From the NCBI GenBank assembly GCA_003577165.1, contig QEUM01000012.1:50349-114348 (forward strand): a stretch of DNA of 64,000 bases, in the 5' to 3' direction. The notes under the pieces were generated by a model. It made no database searches. It saw nothing but the letters and a program-made list of their open reading frames with translations, and was not told where the DNA came from. The translations under genes and the position numbers were made by a program. Within the stretch, counting starts at the first letter, position 1. Each line of letters starts with the position of its first letter. Shown piece after piece: positions 54,695-63,966 of this stretch. Origin of the DNA: Armatimonadota bacterium. GTDB taxonomy: Bacteria; Armatimonadota; Fimbriimonadia; Fimbriimonadales; ATM1.

Positions 54695-55600
54695 ATGATC
54701 TGCGTTTACGGAACTGTCTGCCTCGACGAGTACGTCGTCGTACCACGCATTCCAGAACCGGGCCTCTACGTGGCGGCCGACTCTCGCGACTTCCACCTCG
54801 GTGGAGAAGCCGCCAACACCGCCATCGCCCTGATGCGCCTCGGCGTTCCCGTCACTCTCGTCGGCAACCCCGTCGGCCTCGACCTCGATGGAGCAAGACT
54901 CCAATCGCTGCTCGAACAGAACGGCCTCCCCCCCGCAAAGGTAGACGAAAACATCGCAACACCGACTTGCATCATCCTCGTCACACCGGATGGTGAGCGC
55001 ACCATGATCGGCTCCGGATTCACGAAGGAAGCCGGATCGAAGACGTCTCTCGCGAACCTAAAGGGCTGTTCCTGGTTCACCGCGGAACCCAATTTCGGAG
55101 AAGTGGCCCGGTCCGCCGTGGAACAGGTCCAAGCGACCGGCGTCTCAACCTACCTGATGGACTTCGTGGGCGAGAGGTACGACTCTGTCGTCAGAGATTG
55201 CGATGTGCTGCAGACCAGCACCGACGTCGTAGGGCGCAAAGGCGATTCCTCCATCAACGCCGACTGGGCAAAGAACCACGCAGACGAAATGCAGTGCTCG
55301 ACGATTCTCACCGACGGTGTGCACGGCGTTCATTACTGTGAGCCCGGCGAAGCGCCGATCCACTACCCCGCGTATCCACTCCCCGATCACTTCGACTCAA
55401 CGGGTGCAGGAGACTGCTTCCGAGCAGGCGTTCTCTATGCTCTTCATCGCGGCCTTGATCTGCGCGAGTCCATCCCATTCGGGTCCGCCGCAGGCGCGCT
55501 TGCTTGCCGATCCATGGGAGCGACGACTTCGGCGCCGACGGAAGATGAACTCCACGAATTCATGACGCGAAACGGACGCGATCACACGGCCTATGCGTAA
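54695..55600 (+). CDS. PfkB-family sugar/nucleoside kinase
   Basis: 301 residues. Ribokinase-like fold: N-terminal GGEAANTAIALMRLGVPVTLVGNPVG (substrate-side glycines) and the C-terminal signature DSTGAGDCFRAGVLYAL with the catalytic Asp. The substrate (ribose, fructose-phosphate, nucleoside or other) is not shown. It starts immediately after the rodA stop (TAA then ATG) and overlaps the LD-carboxypeptidase by 8 nt. A role in recycling a wall-derived sugar would fit the neighbours but is a guess. Confidence 0.88.
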   Translation: MICVYGTVCLDEYVVVPRIPEPGLYVAADSRDFHLGGEAANTAIALMRLGVPVTLVGNPVGLDLDGARLQSLLEQNGLPPAKVDENIATPTCIILVTPDGERTMIGSGFTKEAGSKTSLANLKGCSWFTAEPNFGEVARSAVEQVQATGVSTYLMDFVGERYDSVVRDCDVLQTSTDVVGRKGDSSINADWAKNHADEMQCSTILTDGVHGVHYCEPGEAPIHYPAYPLPDHFDSTGAGDCFRAGVLYALHRGLDLRESIPFGSAAGALACRSMGATTSAPTEDELHEFMTRNGRDHTAYA

Positions 55601-56516
55601 ACCGCGCGCCCTTAGGCCGGGCAGCGTGATCGCAATCGTCGCGCCCGCCAGCCCCGCCGCCCCCGAAGCTGCCGCGCGCGGCATCTCGCTCCTCCAACAG
55701 CGAGGATACAAGGTGCGCATCGGCAAGTGCTGCTACTGGGGCGATTCCGGCATTCGCTATGACGATGAACTTCGAGCACGCGAGTTGACAGACGCATGGC
55801 TCGACGACGAAATCGAGGCGATCATCTGCGTTCGGGGGGGGTATGGATGCGCGCGGATCGTGGACAAACTTCCCCTCGACGAGATGGCAGCCGCGGAGAA
55901 ACTATTCGTCGGTTTCAGCGACATCACCACGATTCACATGGCTCTCAATCGGCGCGGCCTTGCGACTCTTCATGGCCCCATGCCCGTAACCTTCGAATCG
56001 GATCGCCCCGATTGGGTCGCGAAGAACTGGTTCGCGGCCCTGGAGGGCACCGGCGTCATCGCACAGGGAAGTGCGCCGGCAGCCTCCACCATCGCTCCCG
56101 GCGTCGCCGAAGGGGTCGTGTGCGGCGGCTGCCTCTCCCTCATCGTGGATTCTCTCGCCACCCCGTATGAGTGGCTTCCAGATGGAGGCCTGCTCCTGAT
56201 CGAAGACGTGGATGAAGCCCCGCATCGCGTGGACGCCATGCTTACGCACCTTCACCACGCGGGAATCTTCGACCGAATGTCCGGGATAATCGTGGGGGAA
56301 ATGACGAGAAGCGACCCCGAAAGATCCAGAGGAGTGGGCTCACCACCCTGGAGAGAAGTCGTCCTCGACCGACTGTCTTCGCTGCCGCTGCCGTCCGTCA
56401 TTGATTTTCCCTTCGGACATAACAAAGCGATGATGAGCCTTCCGCTCGGAGTGCGTGCGAGACTCGATGCAGGGGCGGGAACGCTCGAATACCTCGAACT
56501 CGGAGTGCGCCACTGA
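55593..56516 (+). CDS. S66 family LD-carboxypeptidase, muropeptide recycling
   Basis: 307 residues. Removes the terminal D-Ala from tetrapeptides of recycled peptidoglycan. Visible: AIVAPASP, CVRGGYGCARIVDKLP, the nucleophile region VGFSDITTIHMAL, ATLHGPMP, GGCLSLIVDSLATPYEW, LLLIEDVDEAPHRVDAM with the Glu, and FGHNKAMMSLPLG with the His, so the Ser-Glu-His triad seems complete. No signal peptide, consistent with a cytoplasmic enzyme. Its stop overlaps the next start by one base (TGATG). Confidence 0.92.
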   Translation: MRKPRALRPGSVIAIVAPASPAAPEAAARGISLLQQRGYKVRIGKCCYWGDSGIRYDDELRARELTDAWLDDEIEAIICVRGGYGCARIVDKLPLDEMAAAEKLFVGFSDITTIHMALNRRGLATLHGPMPVTFESDRPDWVAKNWFAALEGTGVIAQGSAPAASTIAPGVAEGVVCGGCLSLIVDSLATPYEWLPDGGLLLIEDVDEAPHRVDAMLTHLHHAGIFDRMSGIIVGEMTRSDPERSRGVGSPPWREVVLDRLSSLPLPSVIDFPFGHNKAMMSLPLGVRARLDAGAGTLEYLELGVRH

Positions 56517-57952
56517 TGCTTCGCCGCTCGCTTTCGGCATTTGCGTTCATCGCGTGCTATCTCCTCAGCGCCCAACCTGCGCACGCGCAAGAGACTAAGG
56601 ATCAGCGAACGAAACCGCCGGCGGTGGAGAAGTGGACGAAGAACTTGCGCAGCGGCCTGCGATACTCATTCATCGTCCAACGCGCCCCATTTCCCCTGAT
56701 GGCCCACGTTCTGCACCTCAAGTTCCCGCAAGAAGGAATTCGCATGGAATCACTGGTGGGGGGCGACACGGTTCTTGCGGCCAACGGTGGTCCGAGCAGA
56801 GAGACCGTTTCTTCCATTGCCGCGCGCACCAAAGCATACGCCGCCATCAACGGCGATTACTTCGGAACCGATGGCGACATTCTCGGCTTCCACATCTTCG
56901 ACGGAGAACTCGTCAGCGAACCGTTTCCCACGCGCGCCATCTGCGTCTGGAATGAGAGAGAAGTCCGATTCGACAAACCGTCGTGGAGTGCCGACCTCGT
57001 CTCGCCCACCGGTCAATCCCATCACATAGACGGCGTCAATCGCGCTCTCGGTGGGTCGGAGATCATCGTGGTGACCCCGCGCGGCGGCAAAGCCGTCTCC
57101 AAGAACCCCGCGTACTTCTTCGTATTCGAATCCTCGCAGAGCCTGCGTGCATCCGGCGAGACGCCTCTTCTCTTCAAGCACGTTCTTACCGATCAAACGG
57201 AGTACCCGCTCAAGGCCGGCCAACTCGTCGTCATGGCGAACGAGAGGACTGCCGGTCCGCTCCTTGAGAACCTTCAACAGAACACGGAATGGAAGGTCAT
57301 TTCGAAACTGGAAGGCGGCGCGGATTACACCAATGCGAAGTGGGCCGTTGCGGGGGGGCCGACATTACTGTCATCAGGCCGCCAGGTCGTCGCAGTCGGC
57401 GCGGAACGCTTCCAACAGGACTTCGTCAATTCGCGCCATCCCCGAACTGGCATCGGCATCACGCCCGATGGCGAAATCCTGTTCGTCGTGGTGGACGGCA
57501 GATCGAGTCTCTCCGCGGGCCTCTCCCTATCTGAATTTGCATCCCTCTTCCGCGAACTCGGTTGCACCGACGCCATCAACCTCGACGGCGGTGGAAGTTC
57601 CACGCTCTACGTCGCAGGCTCCGTTCTGAATCGTCCCAGCGATGGAACCGAACGGAGGGTCGGAAATGCGCTCCTTCTCTTCCTACCCGAACTGCCCAGC
57701 GCGATCACCGACTTTAAAGTCGTGACTTCTTCACCCACGGTGGCCGTCGGCGGAAACGTAACCTTGGTACTCACCCGCGCCGACGGAACAGTCGTCCCGA
57801 ACGAATCCGTCCTCTGGATATGTGAAGGCAGAAACGCCTGGATAGACCAGGCGGGTCTTCTGCGTGGAATCGCGCCAGGAAAGGTGTCCATCCGTGCGGT
57901 TACAGAGTCCGGAGAGTCGAGACTTGAACTCGAAGTTGTCAAGTCGAATTAG
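56516..57952 (+). CDS. phosphodiester glycosidase (NAGPA/DUF2233) family protein, secreted
   Basis: 478 residues. Signal peptide MLRRSLSAFAFIACYLLSAQPAHAQ. The NAGPA domain (about residues 75-390) has AINGDYFGTDGDILGF, AVAGGPTLL, HPRTGIGITPDGEILFVVVDGRS and CTDAINLDGGGSSTLYVAG. The family includes the lysosomal uncovering enzyme and bacterial exopolysaccharide-related proteins. A C-terminal Ig-like domain (SSPTVAVGGNVTLVLTRADG ...) of about 85 residues probably anchors or binds. Last gene of the wall-related operon; a terminator hairpin lies 88 nt downstream. Confidence 0.88.
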   Translation: MLRRSLSAFAFIACYLLSAQPAHAQETKDQRTKPPAVEKWTKNLRSGLRYSFIVQRAPFPLMAHVLHLKFPQEGIRMESLVGGDTVLAANGGPSRETVSSIAARTKAYAAINGDYFGTDGDILGFHIFDGELVSEPFPTRAICVWNEREVRFDKPSWSADLVSPTGQSHHIDGVNRALGGSEIIVVTPRGGKAVSKNPAYFFVFESSQSLRASGETPLLFKHVLTDQTEYPLKAGQLVVMANERTAGPLLENLQQNTEWKVISKLEGGADYTNAKWAVAGGPTLLSSGRQVVAVGAERFQQDFVNSRHPRTGIGITPDGEILFVVVDGRSSLSAGLSLSEFASLFRELGCTDAINLDGGGSSTLYVAGSVLNRPSDGTERRVGNALLLFLPELPSAITDFKVVTSSPTVAVGGNVTLVLTRADGTVVPNESVLWICEGRNAWIDQAGLLRGIAPGKVSIRAVTESGESRLELEVVKSN

Positions 57953-58039
57953 TCTTCTGGAAACCCACCCCTCCAGGAACTCCCAACCGCTTGCACCAAG
58001 TAGTCATTACTGGACACTCACAAGTGCCTGCCTGCACCT

Positions 58040-58064
58040 GGGGCTCGGTTGCCAGCCGGGCCCC
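58040..58064 (+). terminator. intrinsic terminator after the wall-gene operon
   Basis: GGGGCTCGG and CCGGGCCCC form a 9-bp stem (one G-U) with a 7-nt loop, followed by TTCTTT. It ends the plus-strand run that started near 43945. Confidence 0.75.
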
Positions 58065-58117
58065 TTCTTTATGCCTGGGCCCCTCCCCGAAGAGATGGAA
58101 AGAATAAGTTGGGCAAC

Positions 58118-59335
58118 ATGGGCTGGGCTCTGATCGGGACGTCAGTATTCGCTGGCCTTTCGACCATCTTCTGGGCGCGCGCCCGAGCGAAGAGGGCGTT
58201 AGGACGAGCGCGCGAAGCGGAGAGGGTCGCCGACCTTCGCAGAGCCCTCCGTCACGCCTCGACCCTGATCACGCTCTTCGGGATCATCGCGTGCCCCCTC
58301 GGCGCGCTGCTCGCCCTCGCCTCGGCACCGTCTGCCGGGCTTCAAGCCGCCGGGGGCGCCATCCTCGTCTACCCGCTGGTCTTCGTCTTGCTCCTTTCTT
58401 TGGCCACCCTCACGCCATTTCGCCAAGTGAGGGGCATGGACTGGGACTGGGCTGCCTACGCCGAACTGCTCCTCTCCGCCACCTGGGCTCGCTTCGTCCC
58501 AGGAGGAGCCACCCTCGCCCTCGGAGGCTCAGTTCTTTGGCTCTCCGAGAGGCTCCGTGACGGCGGGGACCCGACTTACGCCTCGATCGCCGTCGCCGGA
58601 ACGACCGCGTGCTGGATTCTCCAATGGCCGATCCTCTCCGCTATCAGCCTCCCCGGCAGAGCCGTCGAGTTTCCGATGAAGGACCTCGAAGCGGACGCCA
58701 AGCAACTCGCCGAGAAGATGGGCCAGCGATTGCGCGCGCTGCTTCTGTTGCGATCGCGAAGGATCGCGGGCGCGTTCTCCGTCGACATCGGTCGCGCGGC
58801 CATCACGGACTACTTCCTGTCCGCCCTCACCTACGAGGAATTCCTCGCCGTCATGGCGCACGAATTCCGACACTTCGAACACCGCAAGCGCGAAACCCGC
58901 ATCTTGCCCATCGCTCTGTGCGCTTGCCTCGCGGTCACTCTGCTGGTTTCTTGGCTCGGCTCGTTGGCCGGAGTTCCGCCCTACTTCGGCGCGTTGGCTT
59001 CGCTCCCGGCATGGGCCGCCTTTTTCAGATCACAGGCCAAGAGAAGGCGACTCAACGAAGACGATGCCGACGACGCGGCAATCGAATTCGTCGGCGCGCT
59101 GCCGCTCATGTCGGGAATAGCAAAGTCATACGCTCTTAACATGAGAATCGGAGACAGTTCAAAGCGCGGCGCGATTCATCGCAGCCTCCTCGATAGACTC
59201 CATCGCATCGCAGCAGTCGGGGGCCTTCCGGACTCGACGGTGGAACAAGCGATCCAAACTGCCGTCGCATGCGCTTCGCAAGGCACGGTGGTATCCTTAC
59301 CTTCCACCCCTTCGGAAGTGCCCAGCCATGGATAG
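58118..59335 (+). CDS. M48-like membrane metalloprotease
   Basis: 405 residues from ATG 58118 (the frame is open back to 58049). Several membrane segments surround a zinc-protease core: MAHEFRHFEHRK carries HExxH (HEFRH) and LNEDDADDAA downstream supplies the likely third ligand Glu, the HtpX/Ste24 arrangement. M48 enzymes degrade misfolded membrane proteins. The start codon has no clear Shine-Dalgarno. It overlaps glpX by 8 nt. Confidence 0.8.
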   Translation: MGWALIGTSVFAGLSTIFWARARAKRALGRAREAERVADLRRALRHASTLITLFGIIACPLGALLALASAPSAGLQAAGGAILVYPLVFVLLLSLATLTPFRQVRGMDWDWAAYAELLLSATWARFVPGGATLALGGSVLWLSERLRDGGDPTYASIAVAGTTACWILQWPILSAISLPGRAVEFPMKDLEADAKQLAEKMGQRLRALLLLRSRRIAGAFSVDIGRAAITDYFLSALTYEEFLAVMAHEFRHFEHRKRETRILPIALCACLAVTLLVSWLGSLAGVPPYFGALASLPAWAAFFRSQAKRRRLNEDDADDAAIEFVGALPLMSGIAKSYALNMRIGDSSKRGAIHRSLLDRLHRIAAVGGLPDSTVEQAIQTAVACASQGTVVSLPSTPSEVPSHG

Positions 59336-60287
59336 AAACCTCGCGCTCGAATTTGTCCGTGTCACGGAAGCCGCCGCCCTCGCGTGCGCCAAGTGGGTGG
59401 GGAAAGGCGACCGCCACGCCGCCGATCAAGCCGCCTGCGACGCCATGCGGCGAACCATGGGCCAACTCGACATCCAGGGCCGAATCGTCATCGGAGAAGG
59501 CGAACGCGATGAGGCTCCCATGCTCTACATCGGAGAGGAGATCGGCACAGGCAAAGGCCCCAAAGTCTCCATCGCAGTGGACCCACTCGAAGGCACCAAT
59601 CTCTGCGCCAACGGGCTCCCCAACGCCATCAGCGTGCTCGCAGCCGCGAAGGATGGCGACGGCTGGCTCATGCACGCTCCAGACTGCTACATGGACAAAC
59701 TCGTCGTCGGCCAAGCCGCCGCAGGCGCGATCGACATCACGAAATCACCCACCGAAAACCTCAAAGCCATCGCGCGTTGCACAGGCAAGAAAGTCGACGA
59801 GTTGATGGTCGGTATCCTCGATCGCCCGAGACATGAAGATCTGATCGCCGAAGTACGGCGCGCCGGCGCAAGAATTCACCTCATCACGGACGGTGACATC
59901 ACTCTTGCTCTCGCCGCGATCAATGAAGAAACCGGCATCGACGCTCTCATGGGTATCGGGGGGGCGCCGGAAGGCGTCATCACGGCCGCCGCTCTCCGCT
60001 GCTACGGTGGCGACATGCAGGCGAAACTCGTCTTCAGAAACGCAAACGAGCGCGAGCGCGCATCCAAAATGATCGAAGGAGACCTTGATCGTGTTTTTTC
60101 AACCAACGACATGGCATCCGGCAACGTCATGTTCGCGGCGACGGGAATCACGACAGGCGACTTCCTCCGAGGAGTGCGCTTCGTCGCCAACGGCGCTCAC
60201 ACGGAATCCGTAGTCATGCGCTCCGCGTCCGGAACCGTGAGACACATCTACACTCGCCACCGTTTCGAAGGCGAGCCGACCTACTGA
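59328..60287 (+). CDS. glpX: class II fructose-1,6-bisphosphatase
   Basis: 319 residues. Gluconeogenic phosphatase making fructose 6-phosphate. GlpX motifs: DRNLALEFVRVTEAAALACAKWVGKGD, GRIVIGEGERDEAPMLYIGE (metal Glu/Asp), AVDPLEGTNLCANGLPNAISVLA, LITDGDITLALA and GIGGAPEGVITAAALRCYGGDMQ. It pairs functionally with the class I aldolase at the window start. The 8-nt overlap with the M48 gene suggests coupled translation. Its stop lies 7 bp from the convergent ArsR gene. Confidence 0.96.
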   Translation: MDRNLALEFVRVTEAAALACAKWVGKGDRHAADQAACDAMRRTMGQLDIQGRIVIGEGERDEAPMLYIGEEIGTGKGPKVSIAVDPLEGTNLCANGLPNAISVLAAAKDGDGWLMHAPDCYMDKLVVGQAAAGAIDITKSPTENLKAIARCTGKKVDELMVGILDRPRHEDLIAEVRRAGARIHLITDGDITLALAAINEETGIDALMGIGGAPEGVITAAALRCYGGDMQAKLVFRNANERERASKMIEGDLDRVFSTNDMASGNVMFAATGITTGDFLRGVRFVANGAHTESVVMRSASGTVRHIYTRHRFEGEPTY

Positions 60288-60294
60288 GAACGCC

Positions 60295-60606
60295 CTACCT
60301 TCTGCGAATCGCCCAAAGCCAATCGCCCAATTCGGCGAGCGCGGACGACCGCAACACGTACTCCGTCGAACGCCCGGCCTGCCGCGACGTCGCCAACCCC
60401 GCCGCGCACAAAGCGTCCAGGTGTCGAGTCGCGCCCTGACGCGTCATCCCCAACTCCCTCGCCGCCTGCGTCGGCGTGATGAACCCTCGTGCCGCCATCT
60501 CCTGAACCAGCCAAATCCGCGCAGGATCGCCCAACGCGGAAAAGCCCGATGGAACGCGCATATCGAGGTCGAGTTCAGCCGTGCGAGCGCTCATCTTCTC
60601 GCACAT
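60295..60606 (-). CDS. ArsR-type winged-helix transcriptional regulator
   Basis: 103 residues from ATG 60606. Single winged HTH: FSALGDPARIWLVQEMAARGFITPTQAARELGMTRQGATRHLDALCAAGLATSRQAGRSTEYVL, with the recognition helix at MTRQGATRHLDAL. No Cys pair of the metal-sensing ArsR type is present (one Cys at position 2, one in the HTH), so the ligand is probably not metal. It is divergent from the malate/lactate dehydrogenase gene and could control it or itself. Confidence 0.88.
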   Translation of the reverse strand: MCEKMSARTAELDLDMRVPSGFSALGDPARIWLVQEMAARGFITPTQAARELGMTRQGATRHLDALCAAGLATSRQAGRSTEYVLRSSALAELGDWLWAIRRR

Positions 60607-60704
60607 AGGGACGCGCGAAAACCCTTGAAAGCGTCCACCCGAGCCGAATCCCCTGTGCCATAATCGAACGGTCCCCTTGCCCCCGAAGGAGGGAGTTTTT
60701 TCGC

Positions 60705-61628
60705 ATGAAAGTAAGCATTATCGGCGGCGGCGGGCGCGTTGGTTCCAACGCGGCATTCGCCCTACAGCTCGGCGGCGTCGTCAAAGAAATCGTTATCGTG
60801 GATATGAATGAAGACATGGCCGCAGGCGAAGCACTCGACCTGCGACATGGCTCAGCGCTCACCGCGCCCCAAAGAATTATCGCCGGCGGATACGAGTCCG
60901 TCACAGGAAGCGATTGCGTCGTCATCACAGCGGGTCTCCGCAGAAAGCCCGACGAAAGCCGACTCGAACTCATCAACCGAAACGTTCAGTTGTTCAAAGG
61001 CATTCTCGACAGCATCAAAGCGGTCGATCTCCCAGACCACGCAACGGTGCTCGTCGTCAGCAACCCCGTGGACATCCTCACGCAACTTGCCGTCCAAGAA
61101 GCGGGCCTTCCCGAAAGCCAGGTGTTCGGACTCGGAACCGTCCTCGACACTTGCCGCTTCCGAAGCCTCCTCGCGGATCACTTCCGGGTGGGAGCGACCG
61201 ACGTGCACGCGCTCATCCTCGGCGAGCACGGCGACAGCATGGTGCCCATCTGGAGCAGCGCAACCGTCAACGGAATTCACATCTCCTCGCTTCCGGGCTT
61301 CACCCAGGAAATCGCGAACGGAATCTTCGAATTCACCAAGAAGAGCGGCGCGGAAGTCATTCGCCTCAAAGGCGGAGCAGGCTGGGCCGTCGGCGTCAGC
61401 ATCAAAGAAGTCGTCGAAGCGATCGCGCTCGACAAACAGTGCCTTCTCCCCGTGAGTTCGATGCAGAAAGGCGCCCTCGGCATCACGGACGTCTGCCTCT
61501 CGCTTCCGACAGTCGTCGGCAAGGGCGGCGTGCAGTCCGTCGTCGCGCCCAGCGTCTCCGAAGCCGAACTCGCAGCCCTCAAAGCCTCCGAAGCAGCGCT
61601 CAAAGACGTCTGGCAGAAAGTCGCCTGA
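60705..61628 (+). CDS. malate/lactate dehydrogenase, Arg in the specificity loop
   Basis: 307 residues, GGAGG well placed before ATG 60705. NAD-binding MKVSIIGGGGRVGSNAAFAL, specificity loop GLRRKPDESRLELI, VSNPVDILTQ, GLGTVLDTCRFR, catalytic LILGEHGDSMVPIWSSATVNG. The loop has Arg where L-lactate dehydrogenases have Gln (NQKPGET), which points to malate, while NPVDILT and GTVLDT are lactate-like wording. So assignment between malate and lactate dehydrogenase rests on one residue; malate is favoured. Confidence 0.88.
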   Translation: MKVSIIGGGGRVGSNAAFALQLGGVVKEIVIVDMNEDMAAGEALDLRHGSALTAPQRIIAGGYESVTGSDCVVITAGLRRKPDESRLELINRNVQLFKGILDSIKAVDLPDHATVLVVSNPVDILTQLAVQEAGLPESQVFGLGTVLDTCRFRSLLADHFRVGATDVHALILGEHGDSMVPIWSSATVNGIHISSLPGFTQEIANGIFEFTKKSGAEVIRLKGGAGWAVGVSIKEVVEAIALDKQCLLPVSSMQKGALGITDVCLSLPTVVGKGGVQSVVAPSVSEAELAALKASEAALKDVWQKVA

Positions 61629-61709
61629 CACATCGTCGAGCGACAAGCCCGAAGACCCGCTTCGCCCGTGAATTGAATCCGTGAGCGAAGCGGGTACCCT
61701 CTCCCCCAC

Positions 61710-62939
61710 GTGAACGCCGAAACCATCTCCATCGGCAACGAGCTGCTCTTCGGAGACATCTGCGACACGCACGCCCAAACACTTGGTCGGTTTCTCTCCT
61801 CCCACGGCTTCGTTCATGCGAGACACACCAACGTCCGCGACGACGTCGAAGAAATCGCGCAAGCCATACGCGAAGCGCTTGCGCGAGTGAACACTCTCAT
61901 CTGCGTCGGCGGACTCGGCCCCACCCACGACGACCTCACGCGCGAAGGGATCGCGCTCGCGCTGAACGAAGAAATCGTGAACGACCCAGGAGTCGAACAC
62001 GAACTCAAAGCGCGCTACGCCGCACGCAATCGCCAATGGAATCCGCTTCTTGAAAAGATGACGATGCGCCCCAAATCCGCGCTCGCCATCCTCAATCCCG
62101 TCGGATCGGCGCCCGCGCTCGCAATCGCGATAGATGACAAGTGCCTCATCGCGCTCCCCGGTCCCAAAGAGGAATTCGAGTCGCTCCTATTTGGAAGGAT
62201 CTCCCAACTCCTCGCTTCGCGAAGGCCCTCGCACATCGTCACCCGCATCTTGCGCGTTGTCGGAGTTCCCGAGTCCAACCTTGAGATTCGACTCGGCGAT
62301 CTAATGAAGTCCCAAAACCCGACCGTTGCGCCTTACGTGGGCAAAATGGAAGTGCGGCTTCGAGTCACTGCGTCTGGGGCATCGAACGAAGTAGCAGAAC
62401 GCCTCGCTGGCGAAACCGTCGAAGCGATCTGCGACCTTCTCGGCGACGACGTCTTCTCGACTTCCGATCAAGACCTCGCAGAAGTCGTCGTGTCGCTCCT
62501 GAAGCACCAGAAGAAAACTCTCGGCGTCGGCGAATCCTGCACGGGGGGGATGCTCGGCGCGCGCATCACGTCCGTTCCAGGATCCAGCGACGTCTTCGAA
62601 GGCGGATTCATCACCTACTCGAACGAGATGAAAGCGCGTGAGGTCTCCGTCGCGCGATACGATCTTTCGAAGTTCGGTGCCGTCAGCGACCCCGTCGCAC
62701 GCCAGATGGCCGAAGGCGTCCGCAGAGTGCTAAATGTGGACTTCGGTATCGGCATCACCGGCATCGCCGGCCCCGACGGCGGCACTCCTGAGAAGCCCGT
62801 CGGCCTCGTCTACATCGCCCTCGCCTCGGAAGAGGGAACCGAAGTCCAAGAACTCCGGCTCTCCGGCGACCGGGACCTCATCCGCTACCGCGCCACCCAA
62901 CTCTCCCTCGACCTCCTCCGCCGCCGGCTCCTCTCCTGA
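61710..62939 (+). CDS. cinA: CinA-like protein (competence/NMN deamidase and ADP-ribose pyrophosphatase type)
   Basis: 409 residues from GTG 61710. N-terminal molybdopterin-binding-like COG1058 domain (ISIGNELLFGDICDTHAQTLGRFL, VGGLGPTHDDLTREGIA, LPGPKEEFESLL) and C-terminal PncC domain (LGVGESCTGGMLGARITSVPGSSDVFEGGFITYSNEMK, GIGITGIAGPDGGTPEKPVGLVYIAL) which hydrolyses nicotinamide mononucleotide amide. Family length about 410 matches. TACCCT at 61689-61694 is a possible -10 box. Confidence 0.95.
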   Translation: MNAETISIGNELLFGDICDTHAQTLGRFLSSHGFVHARHTNVRDDVEEIAQAIREALARVNTLICVGGLGPTHDDLTREGIALALNEEIVNDPGVEHELKARYAARNRQWNPLLEKMTMRPKSALAILNPVGSAPALAIAIDDKCLIALPGPKEEFESLLFGRISQLLASRRPSHIVTRILRVVGVPESNLEIRLGDLMKSQNPTVAPYVGKMEVRLRVTASGASNEVAERLAGETVEAICDLLGDDVFSTSDQDLAEVVVSLLKHQKKTLGVGESCTGGMLGARITSVPGSSDVFEGGFITYSNEMKAREVSVARYDLSKFGAVSDPVARQMAEGVRRVLNVDFGIGITGIAGPDGGTPEKPVGLVYIALASEEGTEVQELRLSGDRDLIRYRATQLSLDLLRRRLLS

Positions 62940-62953
62940 TCCCCGACCGCGGA

Positions 62954-63400
62954 CTACTTCTTCCACCCAGCACGCTTCGCTTTCACTGAATACCGCGCCT
63001 TCGGTTCCTTGACCGCGCCCTTCGCAACCAATCGCGCATCGCCGATCCCCGCGTCTCGTGCCGCCTTCCCGCTCACAAAGACCCGTCCCGCCGAACCCTT
63101 CGTCCGGGTTGGCCGAACTGTGATTTCGACGTCCTTTCCCAACCGCGTCAGAATCCTTGCCAGCCGATCGATCGTGTAGCCGCCCGTCCGTCCACGCAAG
63201 AGCCGAGATATGGAGGGCTGATCCGTCCCAATCATTTCCGCCAGCCGCGCTTGAGTCGTCCTGCGCTCTGCAAGCGCTCGCGCAATCTCCAAAACTAAGA
63301 TCGCCTTCGCCAGTTCCTCTTCGGGATTCTCGAATCCGAGGTCCGCGAACACATTGCCACTTCCTCTGGTCACTTCGATTGTCTTCGTCACTTTTGCCAT
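62954..63400 (-). CDS. HigA-like antitoxin with XRE helix-turn-helix and basic tail
   Basis: 148 residues from ATG 63400. Residues about 30-95 form an XRE-type domain typical of antitoxins (AILVLEIARALAERRTTQARLAEMIG, DQPSISRLLRGR, YTIDRLARILTRLGKDVEITV). A Lys/Arg-rich tail of about 50 residues (RTKGSAGRVFVSGKAARD ... KARYSVKAKRAGWKK) follows, longer than in ordinary HigA. It overlaps the toxin gene by 13 nt, toxin first. It likely neutralises the toxin and represses the pair. Confidence 0.85.
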   Translation of the reverse strand: MAKVTKTIEVTRGSGNVFADLGFENPEEELAKAILVLEIARALAERRTTQARLAEMIGTDQPSISRLLRGRTGGYTIDRLARILTRLGKDVEITVRPTRTKGSAGRVFVSGKAARDAGIGDARLVAKGAVKEPKARYSVKAKRAGWKK

Positions 63401-63759
63401 TTCTTCTGCTCGCTCTCAATCTGCTGAACGGATCTAAACCTTGCTCGAATCAACTCGACATCCCGTTTCGGTGTCGCGATTCCGGACTTTGACTTCTTCT
63501 GGAAGCAGTGCAAGACGTAGACGACTTCCTGGAATTTCACTGTGTACACAACTCTGTATGTGTTTCCGTCATGGTCTTCCACGATCTTCAACACCTTCGC
63601 GCCCTTGAATCCTTCCATCGGCTTTGCGCTCGCGGGCTTTTCGCCTCGTTGAGCCTGAAAGAGCGCAAGACCAACTTCGCGGCGCACTTCCTCAGGAAGC
63701 CGCCTCAGATCTTCAAGGCTTGAGCCAACCCATCGGATCTCCCTGCGCGAATCCGACAC
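63388..63759 (-). CDS. RelE/HigB-family (Gp49-like) toxin
   Basis: 123 residues from GTG 63759. RelE/HigB-fold landmarks: VGSSLEDLRRLPEEVRREVGLALFQAQRGEKP, AKPMEGFKGAKVLKIVEDHDGNTYRVVYTVKFQEVVYVLHCFQKKSKSGIATP, the 'mkgf--gv-El--d--g-yRvvY' pattern of phage-derived Gp49-like toxins, mRNA interferases active on ribosomes. TAAAAT lies 8 nt before the GTG with no ribosome binding site, so the mRNA may be leaderless. Antitoxin follows with 13-nt overlap. Confidence 0.88.
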   Translation of the reverse strand: MSDSRREIRWVGSSLEDLRRLPEEVRREVGLALFQAQRGEKPASAKPMEGFKGAKVLKIVEDHDGNTYRVVYTVKFQEVVYVLHCFQKKSKSGIATPKRDVELIRARFRSVQQIESEQKKWQK

Positions 63760-63966
63760 TTATGCCAATTTTACCATAATCTGCGCCCCCGTCCGTCAAC
63801 CTCCCTGGGCGCCGCCTCGCTCGCCGCCAACCCCACCAGGCGGACAGCGCGCCAACATCCCAAGCCCGCCCAACCCCCCAAACCACACCATGAAAAACCC
63901 CGCCCACCCCTTGCCTCCCGCCCGACTCGCCCCGGTATCCTCCCCCTCGACGGAGGTGATCTCACC

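Noticed and set aside
60625..60664. TTGAAA ... CATAAT as a promoter for the dehydrogenase gene
   Set aside because: 28-nt spacing is too long for one promoter.
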